Shown: positions 16,026-26,353 of the stretch, one piece after another
How the letters are laid out: the number at the start of each line of letters is the position of its first letter
Position numbering within the stretch: the stretch's first letter is position 1
Notes under the pieces: model-generated
Database searches by the model: none
Told to the model about the DNA's origin: nothing
Seen by the model: only the letters and a program-made list of their open reading frames with translations
Source of the DNA: Blastocatellia bacterium
GTDB lineage: Bacteria; Acidobacteriota; Blastocatellia; Pyrinomonadales; Pyrinomonadaceae
DNA: 39,904 nt
Direction of reading: 5' to 3'
Assembly (NCBI GenBank): GCA_016789145.1
Contig: JAEUQI010000014.1
Coordinates: 1 to 39,904 of the forward strand
Translations under genes and position numbers: made by a program

Positions 16026-17870
16026 CTAGTTTCTGTAAAGATCTTCGATAACGGCGCGGTATTTTTCATCGATAACGCGTCGTTTAACTTTAAGCGTCGG
16101 GGTCAACTCACCACCATCAACGGTCAATTCAGCCGGAAGCAAAGCGATCTTCTTCACCTTTTCGAACTGCGAAAGCCCCTCGGTTTCCTTTGCAACTTGG
16201 CGTTCGATCAGATCTTTGATCCTTTCATCGGCGCAGAATTCTTCGGGCGTTTTAAGCTCAAAGCCTTTGTGTTCCGCATAAGATTCGAGCATTTCGAAAT
16301 TTGGGACTATCAGAGCTGCGGGGAATTTGCGTTCGCTACCGATCAACACGGCCTGGCTGATAAATCTTGATGCCTTGATACGCTGCTCTATCGGTGACGG
16401 TGCAATATATTTTCCGCCGGAGGTTTTGAACAGCTCTTTCTTACGGTCGGTGATCTTGAGATACCCATCCTCGTCGAGTTCGCCGATATCGCCCGTGCGA
16501 AACCAACCGTCCTCGGTGAATACCTCTTTTGTCGCCTCGTCCTTGTGATAATAGCCGAGCATTACGCCGGGGCCGCGAGCTTCGATCTCGCCATCGGCCG
16601 CGATGCGGACCTCGACGTTTCGAATAGGTTTCCCGACTGTGCCTACGCGAACATTCTGAGGATTATTAGATGAGATCACAGGTGAAGTTTCGGTCAGCCC
16701 GTAGCCCTGCATGATGCGAATTCCGGCACCGGTAAATATCAAATAGATCTCGTCCGCCAATGCCGCTCCGCCCGTGATGCAAAATCGCAGATTGCCACCA
16801 AAGAAATCGCGAAACTTCTGATACACGATCTTATCTGCGAGGTTGTGCTTCGCGGACAATGCCATGGAAACAGGTTCGCCACGCTCTATTGTCGAAGCAT
16901 ACTCCTTTGCGACCTCGATCGCCCAGTCGAATATGCGTTCGCGGAGAGGATTAGACCTAGCAGCGGCGATCCGGGCTTTTTCGTACACTTTCTCAAAGAT
17001 CCGTGGCACTCCGATAAAGATCGTCGGCCGGACCTCTTTCAGATTTTCAGGCACCTTTTCGATCGACTCAGCGAAGTGAACGGCCATCCCGTACATCAAA
17101 TAGACGTACATTCCGGTTCGCTCGAAAATATGCGACAGAGGCAATACAGATAACGACACATCGCGGCCTTCGAACGAGTATTTCTCGGCGGCATCAACGA
17201 CGTTTGAAATAATGTTAGCGTGCGTCAACATCACGCCCTTTGGCTCGCCGGTCGTCCCGCTGGTATAGATCAATGTCGCGACATCTGATGCGCCGGTCGC
17301 GTCGATGAGTTTGGCGATCAGATCGGGCTGCTCGGTCCGCAGTTCGATACCGCGACGTTCTAACTCAGCTAAAGAAATGCCGTTCGAAACATCGTTGCCT
17401 GAATCGTCAAAGAAAATTACGGTCTCGACAGTTGGGTTTGCACGCAATGCATCAGCGATCCGATCGTACGTCTCCTTATCCTGCAAAAAGATCGCCTTTG
17501 CCGCCGAATCACGCAGAATATACTCGACCGAATCGCAAGCGAGCGTCGTATATATCGGCACATCGATCACACCGCCGAACTGGCATCCGGCGTCGGCTAA
17601 CGTCCAATTTGGAGAGTTTGCAGCGAGGATAGCAACGCGGTCACCCTTGTTGATACCAATCGACTTTAGGCCGAGTGCGATCCTTTCTGAGCGATCGATA
17701 ACTTCGGCGGAAGAGATCCTCCGCCATTCGCCGTTAAGCTTACAGCTAAGTGCATCGATGCGATCAAACTTTTCTGCCGAGTACAGAAACAGATCAGCGA
17801 TAGTCGACGGCATGTCGTACGCAGTATCTGCCATTCTGGCTGTCTTGATCGTCTCGGCTACTAATGTCAT
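16026..17870 (-). CDS. fadD: long-chain acyl-CoA synthetase
   Basis: A 614-residue ANL-superfamily AMP-forming enzyme. The P-loop is YTSGTTGEPKGVMLTH, the A5 motif is GYGLTETSPVIS, and the adenylate-binding GWFRTGDIGELDEDGYLKITDRKKELFKTSGGKYI region (given here only as key motifs TGDIG and DRKKE) holds the hinge and the catalytic Lys region. It activates fatty acids to acyl-CoA. Its ATG overlaps the TetR gene's stop (ATGA), so it is co-expressed with and probably repressed by that regulator. The family also contains bacterial long-chain enzymes of about 600 residues, matching this length. Confidence 0.9.
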   Translation of the reverse strand: MTLVAETIKTARMADTAYDMPSTIADLFLYSAEKFDRIDALSCKLNGEWRRISSAEVIDRSERIALGLKSIGINKGDRVAILAANSPNWTLADAGCQFGGVIDVPIYTTLACDSVEYILRDSAAKAIFLQDKETYDRIADALRANPTVETVIFFDDSGNDVSNGISLAELERRGIELRTEQPDLIAKLIDATGASDVATLIYTSGTTGEPKGVMLTHANIISNVVDAAEKYSFEGRDVSLSVLPLSHIFERTGMYVYLMYGMAVHFAESIEKVPENLKEVRPTIFIGVPRIFEKVYEKARIAAARSNPLRERIFDWAIEVAKEYASTIERGEPVSMALSAKHNLADKIVYQKFRDFFGGNLRFCITGGAALADEIYLIFTGAGIRIMQGYGLTETSPVISSNNPQNVRVGTVGKPIRNVEVRIAADGEIEARGPGVMLGYYHKDEATKEVFTEDGWFRTGDIGELDEDGYLKITDRKKELFKTSGGKYIAPSPIEQRIKASRFISQAVLIGSERKFPAALIVPNFEMLESYAEHKGFELKTPEEFCADERIKDLIERQVAKETEGLSQFEKVKKIALLPAELTVDGGELTPTLKVKRRVIDEKYRAVIEDLYRN

Positions 17871-18484
17871 CTCGCTTTTATCCCTTCAAAATAGATCTTC
17901 AAAACCTCGTTCGCCATCGGTGCCAGCGGATACTGCCGGCTAGATAGCACCCAATTGGTAACCATCTCATCGAGCGAACCGTAGAGTATCTTTGCGGCAA
18001 CAATGGGTTTGATATCGCTGCGAAAATCGCCGCTCGATTGGCCTTCGGCGATGGTCGCTCGGATGATATCTAGATATTCACCAAAACCCGCCGCGGAAAA
18101 TTCCTGCATATGCTTTGTTGAACCACGAAGCTCGACCTGAAAAACAACGGCCAGGTCGCGGTCCGCCCCCAGACGTTCGAGATGCAGCTCCGCTATCTTT
18201 CGGATCTTGTCAGCAGGCGAGATGAGATTTTCGAGTTCGCGGCGGCCCTCGGAAATGAACTCAACCATCGCGGCGTCGAATATCGATCGCAGTATCTCAT
18301 CCTTGCTTTTGAAATAGAGATAAACGGTTCCGTCAGCAATTCCGGCCTGCGAAGCAATATCAGCGACCTTAGAATTGAAGTAGCCCTTTGACGCAAATAC
18401 AGCTATCGCCGCACGCAGGATAGCCTCACGTTTGTCGCTTACGGCTCCGCGAGCAGTAGATTTTGATCGCTCAGGTTTAGTCAT
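17867..18484 (-). CDS. fadR: TetR-family fatty-acid regulator (Bacillus FadR type)
   Basis: A 205-residue TetR repressor. The N-terminal helix-turn-helix is at about 20-65 (ILRAAIAVFASKGYF, ADIASQAGIADGTVYLYFKSKDEI split over this range), followed by an all-helical ligand domain. Its operator (18486-18503) begins one base upstream of the start codon and matches the FadR consensus, and it heads an operon with fadD, so I call it a long-chain acyl-CoA-responsive repressor of fatty-acid degradation. There is no Shine-Dalgarno before ATG 18484; the predicted leader is only about a dozen bases. The symbol follows the Gram-positive FadR, not the unrelated GntR-type E. coli FadR. Confidence 0.85.
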   Translation of the reverse strand: MTKPERSKSTARGAVSDKREAILRAAIAVFASKGYFNSKVADIASQAGIADGTVYLYFKSKDEILRSIFDAAMVEFISEGRRELENLISPADKIRKIAELHLERLGADRDLAVVFQVELRGSTKHMQEFSAAGFGEYLDIIRATIAEGQSSGDFRSDIKPIVAAKILYGSLDEMVTNWVLSSRQYPLAPMANEVLKIYFEGIKAR

Positions 18485-18485
18485 A

Positions 18486-18503
18486 TGAATGAATACTCAT
18501 TCA
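18486..18503. promoter_or_regulatory. FadR-type operator palindrome
   Basis: TGAATGAATACTCATTCA has arms TGAATGA and TCATTCA that are exact inverted repeats, and it fits the published Bacillus FadR consensus TGAATGAMTANTCATTCA (recalled, not searched) at every position. It overlaps the last base of the predicted -10 box and the expected transcription start, which is a classical repression geometry. Confidence 0.85.
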
Positions 18504-18531
18504 TTATGCCCAAAGAGGTCTTGCGGCGCAA
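18503..18531 (-). promoter_or_regulatory. sigma70-like promoter of fadR-fadD
   Basis: On the minus strand, TTGCGC (complement of 18526-18531) and CATAAT (complement of 18503-18508) are separated by exactly 17 bases. The start would fall at about 18494-18497, inside the operator, giving a leader of about 10-13 bases before the ATG. Confidence 0.65.
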
Positions 18532-18568
18532 GAAAATATTACTGATATGTGAATAATTGATGAGAAAG

Positions 18569-18654
18569 TGGCGGAGAGGACAGGACTCGAACCTGCAAGC
18601 GATCACTCGCGGTAGTTTTCAAGACTACTGCCTTACCAATTAGGCTACCTCTCC
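18569..18654 (-). tRNA. tRNA-Ser(UGA)
   Basis: An 86-base cloverleaf including an encoded CCA (18571-18569). The acceptor stem GGAGAGG/CCTCTCC closes with discriminator G, the anticodon stem is GTAGT/ACTAC around loop CTTGAAA with anticodon TGA (complement of 18619-18621), the T arm holds GGTTCGAGTCC, and a long variable arm is present, as expected for class II serine tRNA. It stands alone between fadR and the TlpA-like gene. Confidence 0.95.
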
Positions 18655-18696
18655 GCACGAGCGGAACTTAAGAATATACGCCATTACGAACGAAAA

Positions 18697-19215
18697 TTAC
18701 AAGCGTTTTGCTGGAAATTGTTTTGCGAGTTCGGCTCGGACAGCCTCGACGCCTTTCAGTCCGTGTTGTTTGACGACGGTCTTTCCATCACGATCGACAA
18801 CGTAGTGCATTGGGAACGGCACGTTGATATCGCCATTTTTGTCAGGCTTGCCGAATTGGCTAATGATCATCATTAATGAGTCCGGCAATACGCGAAATTT
18901 GAACGGGTTTTTCTGCAAAAAGCTGACCAATTCTTGCTGCTTACTTGCCGCCGGAGCTACAAAGACAACGTCGGGCTCCGAGCGATACTGATCGACGATC
19001 TCGTTCAGCGACTTGATCTCGGTCAGGCAATTGGGGCAATTAATGAACCAAAGATTGACGACGACAACCTTGCCCTTCATCTCAGCCATAGAAAACTGCT
19101 TTCCGTCCATGTCGCGAGCGACAAACTCGGGCACCGCGTCGACCGCACCTGAAACCTGACCCAAGCACGACAGTGCCGACAACGATAGCACGACAAAAAG
19201 CAGAATTTTTCGCAT
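18697..19215 (-). CDS. TlpA/ResA-like thioredoxin-fold protein
   Basis: A 172-residue exported thioredoxin-like protein. The N-terminal signal (to about residue 20) may be a lipoprotein signal, with Cys17 in LSC. The redox motif is WFINCPNC with Cys60 and Cys63, and a cis-proline loop follows (VPFPMHYVVD). The TlpA-like features are the start PEFVARDMDGKQFSM and the insertion between strand and helix. It likely reduces or exchanges disulfides in the periplasm, for example in cytochrome c maturation or repair, but no partner gene is nearby. Confidence 0.88.
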   Translation of the reverse strand: MRKILLFVVLSLSALSCLGQVSGAVDAVPEFVARDMDGKQFSMAEMKGKVVVVNLWFINCPNCLTEIKSLNEIVDQYRSEPDVVFVAPAASKQQELVSFLQKNPFKFRVLPDSLMMIISQFGKPDKNGDINVPFPMHYVVDRDGKTVVKQHGLKGVEAVRAELAKQFPAKRL

Positions 19216-19318
19216 AACTAGTTTGTAACGGCGTTTTGATGCAGTGTCAAGGAATTTGTTTGGCTACGAAAGCCGGAGTAGGAGCCGTTGCACGCGACCA
19301 TCGTGATAACATCGTGTG

Positions 19319-20419
19319 ATGCGGCTACTGCGTTTATCAGCTTCCGGCTTTCGAAACCTCGCCGGCAGTGTCGAACTCGGCCGCGGGCTCAACATCTTTG
19401 TTGGCGAGAACGGCCAAGGCAAAACCAACTGGCTCGAAGCCGCCGCAGTATTGGCGACCACACGTTCTTTTCGAACCTCAAGACTTACTGAAGCCGTTGC
19501 CTTTGGTGGCTCCCAGGCGATAGTTCGCGGCACTGTCGAAGAATCTGCCGAGATCAGCCGAGATCTGCAGCTATCGATAACAGGAAACACAAAAGCGATC
19601 AGCGTCAACGGAGCGAAAGAGCCGCTTCGTGACTATCTTTCACAACTAAGCGTGGTCATCTTCGAGTCCGGCGAGCTAGATATCGTTCGCGGCCATCCTG
19701 AGGCTCGCAGACGTTTTCTCGACGACGGTATCGTCGGCCTGCATCCGCCGTTCGTGCAGACTTTTGCCGATTATTCACGTGTCATAAAGCAAAAGAACGC
19801 CTTACTCGCAAAGGCCGCCGACAATGGCGATCCGCTCGATCAAGTGACGACACAACTGGCGCCGTGGAATGATCAATTGGCGGCGCTCGCGACGCGAATT
19901 CACAAGGCTCGCGTCCGATTTGTGGAGCGACTCAACGAAGCATTCGAACACGAATTGTTCGGTGGCGAAACAGTTTCGATACGCTACATTTCTTCGCTCG
20001 AGGGCAAAGGTGATCTTAATGACTACACGAACTTGATAACTGAACGCCTACAACTTCGTGTTCAAGCCGAGATCGCATCGGGCCACTCCCTGATAGGTCC
20101 GCACCGCGACGATCTTGAGATATTCTTTGACGGTCACGAATTGCGGAAATTTGGCTCGTCAGGCCAACAAAGAAGCGCCGTTCTGCTACTGCAGCTCGCA
20201 AACATCAACGTATTTTTCGCAACCCGCGGCGAATATCCGCTGTTCCTGATCGACGACATCGACGCCGAATTGGACTACGAACGCATCGGCAAATTACTTA
20301 CCTTTTTGGACGGCAAAACGCAGACAATTGTGACCACTTCGAAAGAGAGTTTTGTCGAGAAATTTGGCGCGAATGCAACCGTTTTTCGTGTCAATGCCGG
20401 TAACGCCGAAATTCAATAA
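19319..20419 (+). CDS. recF: DNA replication and repair protein RecF
   Basis: A 366-residue SMC-like ATPase. The Walker A is GENGQGKTN (about 29-37), the ABC-signature region is SSGQQRSAVLLLQLA, and Walker B is FLIDDIDAELD. RecF loads RecA at gapped DNA together with RecO and RecR. ATG 19319 is preferred over an overlapping GTG at 19316. It is followed by gyrB, preserving part of the common dnaN-recF-gyrB order; dnaA and dnaN are not upstream, where a divergent tlpA-like gene sits instead. Confidence 0.95.
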   Translation: MRLLRLSASGFRNLAGSVELGRGLNIFVGENGQGKTNWLEAAAVLATTRSFRTSRLTEAVAFGGSQAIVRGTVEESAEISRDLQLSITGNTKAISVNGAKEPLRDYLSQLSVVIFESGELDIVRGHPEARRRFLDDGIVGLHPPFVQTFADYSRVIKQKNALLAKAADNGDPLDQVTTQLAPWNDQLAALATRIHKARVRFVERLNEAFEHELFGGETVSIRYISSLEGKGDLNDYTNLITERLQLRVQAEIASGHSLIGPHRDDLEIFFDGHELRKFGSSGQQRSAVLLLQLANINVFFATRGEYPLFLIDDIDAELDYERIGKLLTFLDGKTQTIVTTSKESFVEKFGANATVFRVNAGNAEIQ

Positions 20420-20468
20420 AATAAAGCCACTTATCGCCTTTCCGCACTGTATTCTAGACCGCAAAAAA

Positions 20469-20477
20469 TGGTATAAT
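20469..20477 (+). promoter_or_regulatory. extended -10 promoter upstream of gyrB
   Basis: TGGTATAAT at 20469-20477 is a perfect extended -10 (TGn + TATAAT). No good -35 is seen at the proper distance, as is common for extended -10 promoters. It lies 72 bases before the gyrB start, in the 130-bp recF-gyrB gap, and gives gyrB its own promoter. Confidence 0.6.
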
Positions 20478-20513
20478 TCTCTATTCAGAACGGGCGCCAA
20501 AACTCGACCTTGA

Positions 20514-22964
<2,451 letters not shown>

Positions 22965-22985
22965 ACGAAGTTAGTAACGGACACA

Positions 22986-23540
22986 ATGAAACAAACAATA
23001 CTCGTGCTTGCGATATCCATCGCCGCACTTACGGTGAATGCGTCCGCGCAGACGGCGCCTAAATTCTCGGCATACGCGGCAAAGACCGTGAAGGTCAAGA
23101 CGATAACCGTCGATCTGAAAAGCCATAAAGACGCTCGTATGTTTCGCACAAATCTGCGAAACGCTGCTAAAGCCGGCGTGAATTTCGCAGGCCATTTTGT
23201 ACTGGTAGGTTGGGGCTGCGGTACCAATTGTTCGCAATGGGCGATCATCGATGCGAGAAACGGCAAGGTTTACTTTCCAAAAGAACTAGCCGGAACAGGC
23301 TCCGGTTTTTGTGAGCTTGCAAAAGACGGCCTGCCATCCGATGCACCAAAACAAGAAGAGCCCGAGTATCCAGACGTCGTGATCTTCAAAGCCAACAGCC
23401 GTCTCGTCGCCGTCAACGGCTATCTCGGCGGCGGTCTTAACGAAGACGACCCAAAATGCGGACACTACTTTCTCGAATGGACCGGCACCAGATTCAAACA
23501 AGTAAAATACATCGCCGGCAAACGGGTCGATAACCCCTAA
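22986..23540 (+). CDS. secreted protein with conserved GWGCGTNC motif
   Basis: A 184-residue exported protein with signal peptide (MKQTILVLAISIAALTVNASAQ). The core NFAGHFVLVGWGCGTNC followed by the DARNGKVY strand is a pattern I have seen in uncharacterised secreted proteins of proteobacteria and acidobacteria. Two cysteine pairs (GCGTNC, and Cys residues further on in GFCEL and PKCGHY) could form disulfides. It starts 21 bases after gyrB and may be read from the gyrB transcript; the strong terminator at 23563 ends the unit. Function unknown. Confidence 0.78.
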   Translation: MKQTILVLAISIAALTVNASAQTAPKFSAYAAKTVKVKTITVDLKSHKDARMFRTNLRNAAKAGVNFAGHFVLVGWGCGTNCSQWAIIDARNGKVYFPKELAGTGSGFCELAKDGLPSDAPKQEEPEYPDVVIFKANSRLVAVNGYLGGGLNEDDPKCGHYFLEWTGTRFKQVKYIAGKRVDNP

Positions 23541-23562
23541 ATTGCAGATCAGCACTGCGATG

Positions 23563-23595
23563 ACGGAGTAGGAGCGGCCTCCTACTCCGTTTTTC
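23563..23595 (+). terminator. strong intrinsic terminator
   Basis: ACGGAGTAGGAG (23563-23574) pairs perfectly with CTCCTACTCCGT (23579-23590) around a CGGC loop, followed by TTTTTC. A 12-bp GC-rich stem plus U-run is a textbook rho-independent terminator for the gyrB-secreted protein unit. Confidence 0.9.
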
Positions 23596-23612
23596 TGTAA
23601 CAGCACACCCAC

Positions 23613-23690
23613 AAGTGGTACCGGAAAATGTGCCAAGTGGTAGAGTAGTTTCCGGCAAGTGGTAGAGTACATTGCCCAAAGTGGTAGAGG
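23613..23690. repeat. four direct repeats phased at exactly 22 bp
   Basis: AAGTGGTA occurs at 23613, 23635, 23657 and 23679, each 22 bases after the last. The last three copies extend to AAGTGGTAGAG. The intervening bases differ. The regular phase, about two helix turns, suggests multiple protein contacts on one DNA face, or the repeated end of a lost mobile element. No gene covers 23541-23836. Confidence 0.8.
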
Positions 23691-23798
23691 TCTTTTTCCG
23701 CCCGGATCTGCGATCTGAACCAAATTCTATAAGCACGACAAACTCAGCGAACAGCTAACGCGATCGACAAAGTTATGTGCCGCCGATGATGCAAATGT

Positions 23799-23814
23799 GT
23801 ATCATATATGATAC
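23799..23814. promoter_or_regulatory. 16-bp perfect palindrome before the 129-residue gene
   Basis: GTATCATATATGATAC is fully self-complementary and ends 22 bases before the ATG at 23837. Its right half contains TATGAT, a possible -10 box, so a protein bound here would block transcription. It may be an autoregulatory operator for the adjacent gene. Confidence 0.55.
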
Positions 23815-23836
23815 AATTGGCAATTGGAGGTTCATT

Positions 23837-24226
23837 ATGGACAGAGAATTTGAAACATTTCGCGGCGGAGCCAATGAGGCGATCGCCAATCGCCTACACG
23901 TCACCATCAGCCCTGCAAAGCTGATCTTGCTCAACCGAAACCTGTTCAACAAACTCGGAAAGCCTGAGGCAGTTACCCTCAGCTACAGCCGCAAACGCGA
24001 CATCATCGCGGTCAAACCGACCAGCCCGCGTTTCAACGAGGCATTTCCCGTTATGCCGTCCGGCAAGAGCTTTCGCATAAACGCCGCCCCATTCTGCCGC
24101 CATTTCAACATCAAGATCGACCAAACCCTACGCTTCATCGCCCCATCGTTCGAAGACGAAGGCACCCTGCACCTCAACCTGAACGAAACCGTCTCCGTAG
24201 CCCGCACCCGCCGGCGGAAAGGATAA
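23837..24226 (+). CDS. small uncharacterised protein, possibly DNA-binding
   Basis: A 129-residue protein with no signal or membrane segment and a strongly basic end (ARTRRRKG). The N-terminal half (ISPAKLILLNRNLFNKLGKPEAVTLSYSRKRDIIAVKP) alternates short strands and a helix in a way that loosely recalls AbrB-like swapped-hairpin folds, but I do not claim the family. ATG 23837 is fixed by GGAGG (23826-23830) six bases upstream; the longer frame from 23777 lacks a ribosome site and would run through the palindrome. The palindrome and the 22-bp repeats upstream make self-regulation plausible. Confidence 0.7.
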   Translation: MDREFETFRGGANEAIANRLHVTISPAKLILLNRNLFNKLGKPEAVTLSYSRKRDIIAVKPTSPRFNEAFPVMPSGKSFRINAAPFCRHFNIKIDQTLRFIAPSFEDEGTLHLNLNETVSVARTRRRKG

Positions 24227-24440
24227 ACGGCGTGGACGGCAGATCATCCTCGGCAGTCTTGCGGAGATCATTGGCGATATTCTCCGCAAAGATGTGGAGA
24301 ATAGATTGGGCGATCTTAGCGCGAGGTTTTGAGTATCTGTTTTCTCTTCATTAAAGGCTGTTGGTACGTAGATATTGAAGAGTCGTAATAGCAGCCGCAT
24401 TGAGTTTGTCGGATAATGGTTGGCGAGCAGCGGGGAACCT
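24227..24440. other. gap with hairpin and an out-of-frame coding-like tail
   Basis: No complete gene is seen in this 214-bp stretch. TTGCGGAGA (24259-24267) pairs with TCTCCGCAA (24281-24289) without a T-run. One plus-strand frame, open from about 24202 to the TGA at 24334, reads like a helical protein end (LGSLAEIIGDILRKDVENRL) but has no start codon. It may be the eroded tail of a longer gene. Confidence 0.35.
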
Positions 24441-26351
24441 ATGTGCGGCATCGCGGGTTGGATCAACCTTAACAATTCAAATACGCCTGACACCGAAGAG
24501 ATACTGCGTTCGATGTGCGAGAGGATAGTGCATCGTGGGCCGAATTCTGAGGGGTTGTGGATCGATGAGACCGTTGCACTGGGGATGCGGCGGCTGTCGA
24601 TCATTGATCTGCATACGGGCGACCAGCCGGTTTTCAATTGCGACCGCAGCGTCGTCGTGATGATGAACGGCGAGCTGTATAACTATCGAGAGGTTCGCTC
24701 GGAACTTGAAACTCGCGGACATAAATTCACCACAAAATCCGACACCGAGATCTTGCCGCATCTTTATGAAGAGTATGGCGAGGCGTTGGTCGATCATCTG
24801 AACGGTATGTATGCGTTCTCATTGTGGGATTCGCGACAGAAAAAGCTGATCATTGCTCGCGACCGTTTTGGCGAGAAGCCGCTGTACTACGGCGTGTTTG
24901 ACGGCAAGCTGCTGTGGGCTTCGGAGCCGAAAGCCTTACTCGCACATTCTGCGGTCACGCCGGAGATAGACCTTGATTCGTTGCGTCAATATCTATCATT
25001 CGACTACGTTCCGGCTCCGCATTCCATTTACAAAGGCATCTCAAAACTTCCGGCCGCTCACATGATGATCGTAGAGAACGGCGCTATCGGGACGCGGCGG
25101 TATTGGGATATGAGCTGGAGCGCCGACACTCCTATCGGCATGAGCGTCGCTTCGACGCGAAGAGAAGATGCGGAGAAAGAACTTCGAGATCTGCTCTCCG
25201 ACGCGGTCCGAATGCGGCTTGTCGCGGATGTTCCGCTTGGCATTCTGCTTTCGGGCGGCATTGATTCATCGACGGTCGCGGCGTTTGCTGTACAGCATGC
25301 GACGGAACGTGTGAAGACGTTCTCGATCGGTTTTGAAGAAGACAGTTTTGACGAATCAAAATACGCACGCCAAGTCGCAAAGCATTTAGACACAGAGCAT
25401 TACGAGGAAAAGCTGTCAGCAACGACGGCAGGCGATCTGATCAATGAGATCGGCGAATGGCTCGATGAGCCGATGTCCGACGGTTCGCTAATACCGACAT
25501 ATTTGCTCGCTCAGTTCGTTCGCAAACACGTCACGGTCGCACTCGGCGGTGATGGTGGCGACGAATTATTCGCGGGCTATCCGATGTATCACGCTCATAA
25601 TGTGACGCAGAAATATCGTGCGATACCTGCGTTTTTGCGTCGCGGAATAATCGCTCCGATCGTGAATGCTCTGCCGGTGTCGCGTGACAATATGTCGTTC
25701 GATTACAAGGCAAAGCGTTTCGTACGAGCCGCCGAACTCGACCTTGTCGAACGCCATCACACTTGGTTCGGATCGTTTGCAGCATCGCAGCACGAACAAT
25801 TGCTGACTCGCGAAGTCCTCGACCAAACCAACGCTGACATCTACCGCGAGGCGCGCGAAATGCTCGCAAATTGCGATGCCACGACCGACATCGAGCGAAT
25901 GCAGTATCTCGATATCAACTACTACCTCGCCGAAGACATTCTGACCAAGGTCGATCGTGCCGCGATGGCGGTTTCGCTCGAAACGCGTGCTCCATTCCTA
26001 GATCCTCGCATCGGCCAGTTTGCGGCATCGCTACCGCTCGAACAAAAACTAAACGGCAAGATTGGAAAGCATATCCTCAAACAAGCGATGTCACCGCTGC
26101 TGCCGCACGACATCTTGCATCGCCCAAAGAAAGGCTTCGGCATACCGATCGCCGAATGGCTCCGCGGCAGACTGAGGCAATTGATGGAAGAAATGCTCGC
26201 CGAAAAACGCCTCCGCGAACAAGGCATCTTCGAACCCAAATTCGTCCGCGGGCTGATCGACGAACACCTAAACGGCAAGGCATCACACCACAAGGAACTG
26301 TGGACGCTGTTGGTGTTCCAACTGTGGTATAGTAGTTTTCTTCAGAGGTAA
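24441..26351 (+). CDS. asnB: glutamine-dependent asparagine synthetase-like amidotransferase
   Basis: A 636-residue AsnB-type enzyme. The N-terminal glutaminase domain opens with MCGIAGW, where Cys2 is the nucleophile, and shows RLSIIDL, NGELYNY and SDTE. The synthetase domain holds the pyrophosphate loop LSGGIDSS and GGDGGDELFAGY. It may make asparagine or amidate a sugar or polysaccharide precursor, as many AsnB paralogs near envelope genes do, including the exosortase-linked amidotransferases; sequence alone cannot decide. The start is ATG 24441, since removal of Met must expose Cys2; an earlier GTG-type start at 24420 would bury it. Confidence 0.9.
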   Translation: MCGIAGWINLNNSNTPDTEEILRSMCERIVHRGPNSEGLWIDETVALGMRRLSIIDLHTGDQPVFNCDRSVVVMMNGELYNYREVRSELETRGHKFTTKSDTEILPHLYEEYGEALVDHLNGMYAFSLWDSRQKKLIIARDRFGEKPLYYGVFDGKLLWASEPKALLAHSAVTPEIDLDSLRQYLSFDYVPAPHSIYKGISKLPAAHMMIVENGAIGTRRYWDMSWSADTPIGMSVASTRREDAEKELRDLLSDAVRMRLVADVPLGILLSGGIDSSTVAAFAVQHATERVKTFSIGFEEDSFDESKYARQVAKHLDTEHYEEKLSATTAGDLINEIGEWLDEPMSDGSLIPTYLLAQFVRKHVTVALGGDGGDELFAGYPMYHAHNVTQKYRAIPAFLRRGIIAPIVNALPVSRDNMSFDYKAKRFVRAAELDLVERHHTWFGSFAASQHEQLLTREVLDQTNADIYREAREMLANCDATTDIERMQYLDINYYLAEDILTKVDRAAMAVSLETRAPFLDPRIGQFAASLPLEQKLNGKIGKHILKQAMSPLLPHDILHRPKKGFGIPIAEWLRGRLRQLMEEMLAEKRLREQGIFEPKFVRGLIDEHLNGKASHHKELWTLLVFQLWYSSFLQR

Positions 26352-26353
26352 TT

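Noticed and set aside
17305..17943. 212-residue plus-strand frame across fadD and the fadR end
   Set aside because: Very Ser/Arg-rich antisense reading of a clear acyl-CoA synthetase, with no motif or ribosome site.
23613..23690. CRISPR-like array
   Set aside because: Repeats conserve only 8-11 bases, the period is 22 bases, and there are no cas genes nearby.
24128..24637. 169-residue minus-strand frame across the small-gene/asnB gap
   Set aside because: It runs antisense through two genes with better evidence and has no family features.
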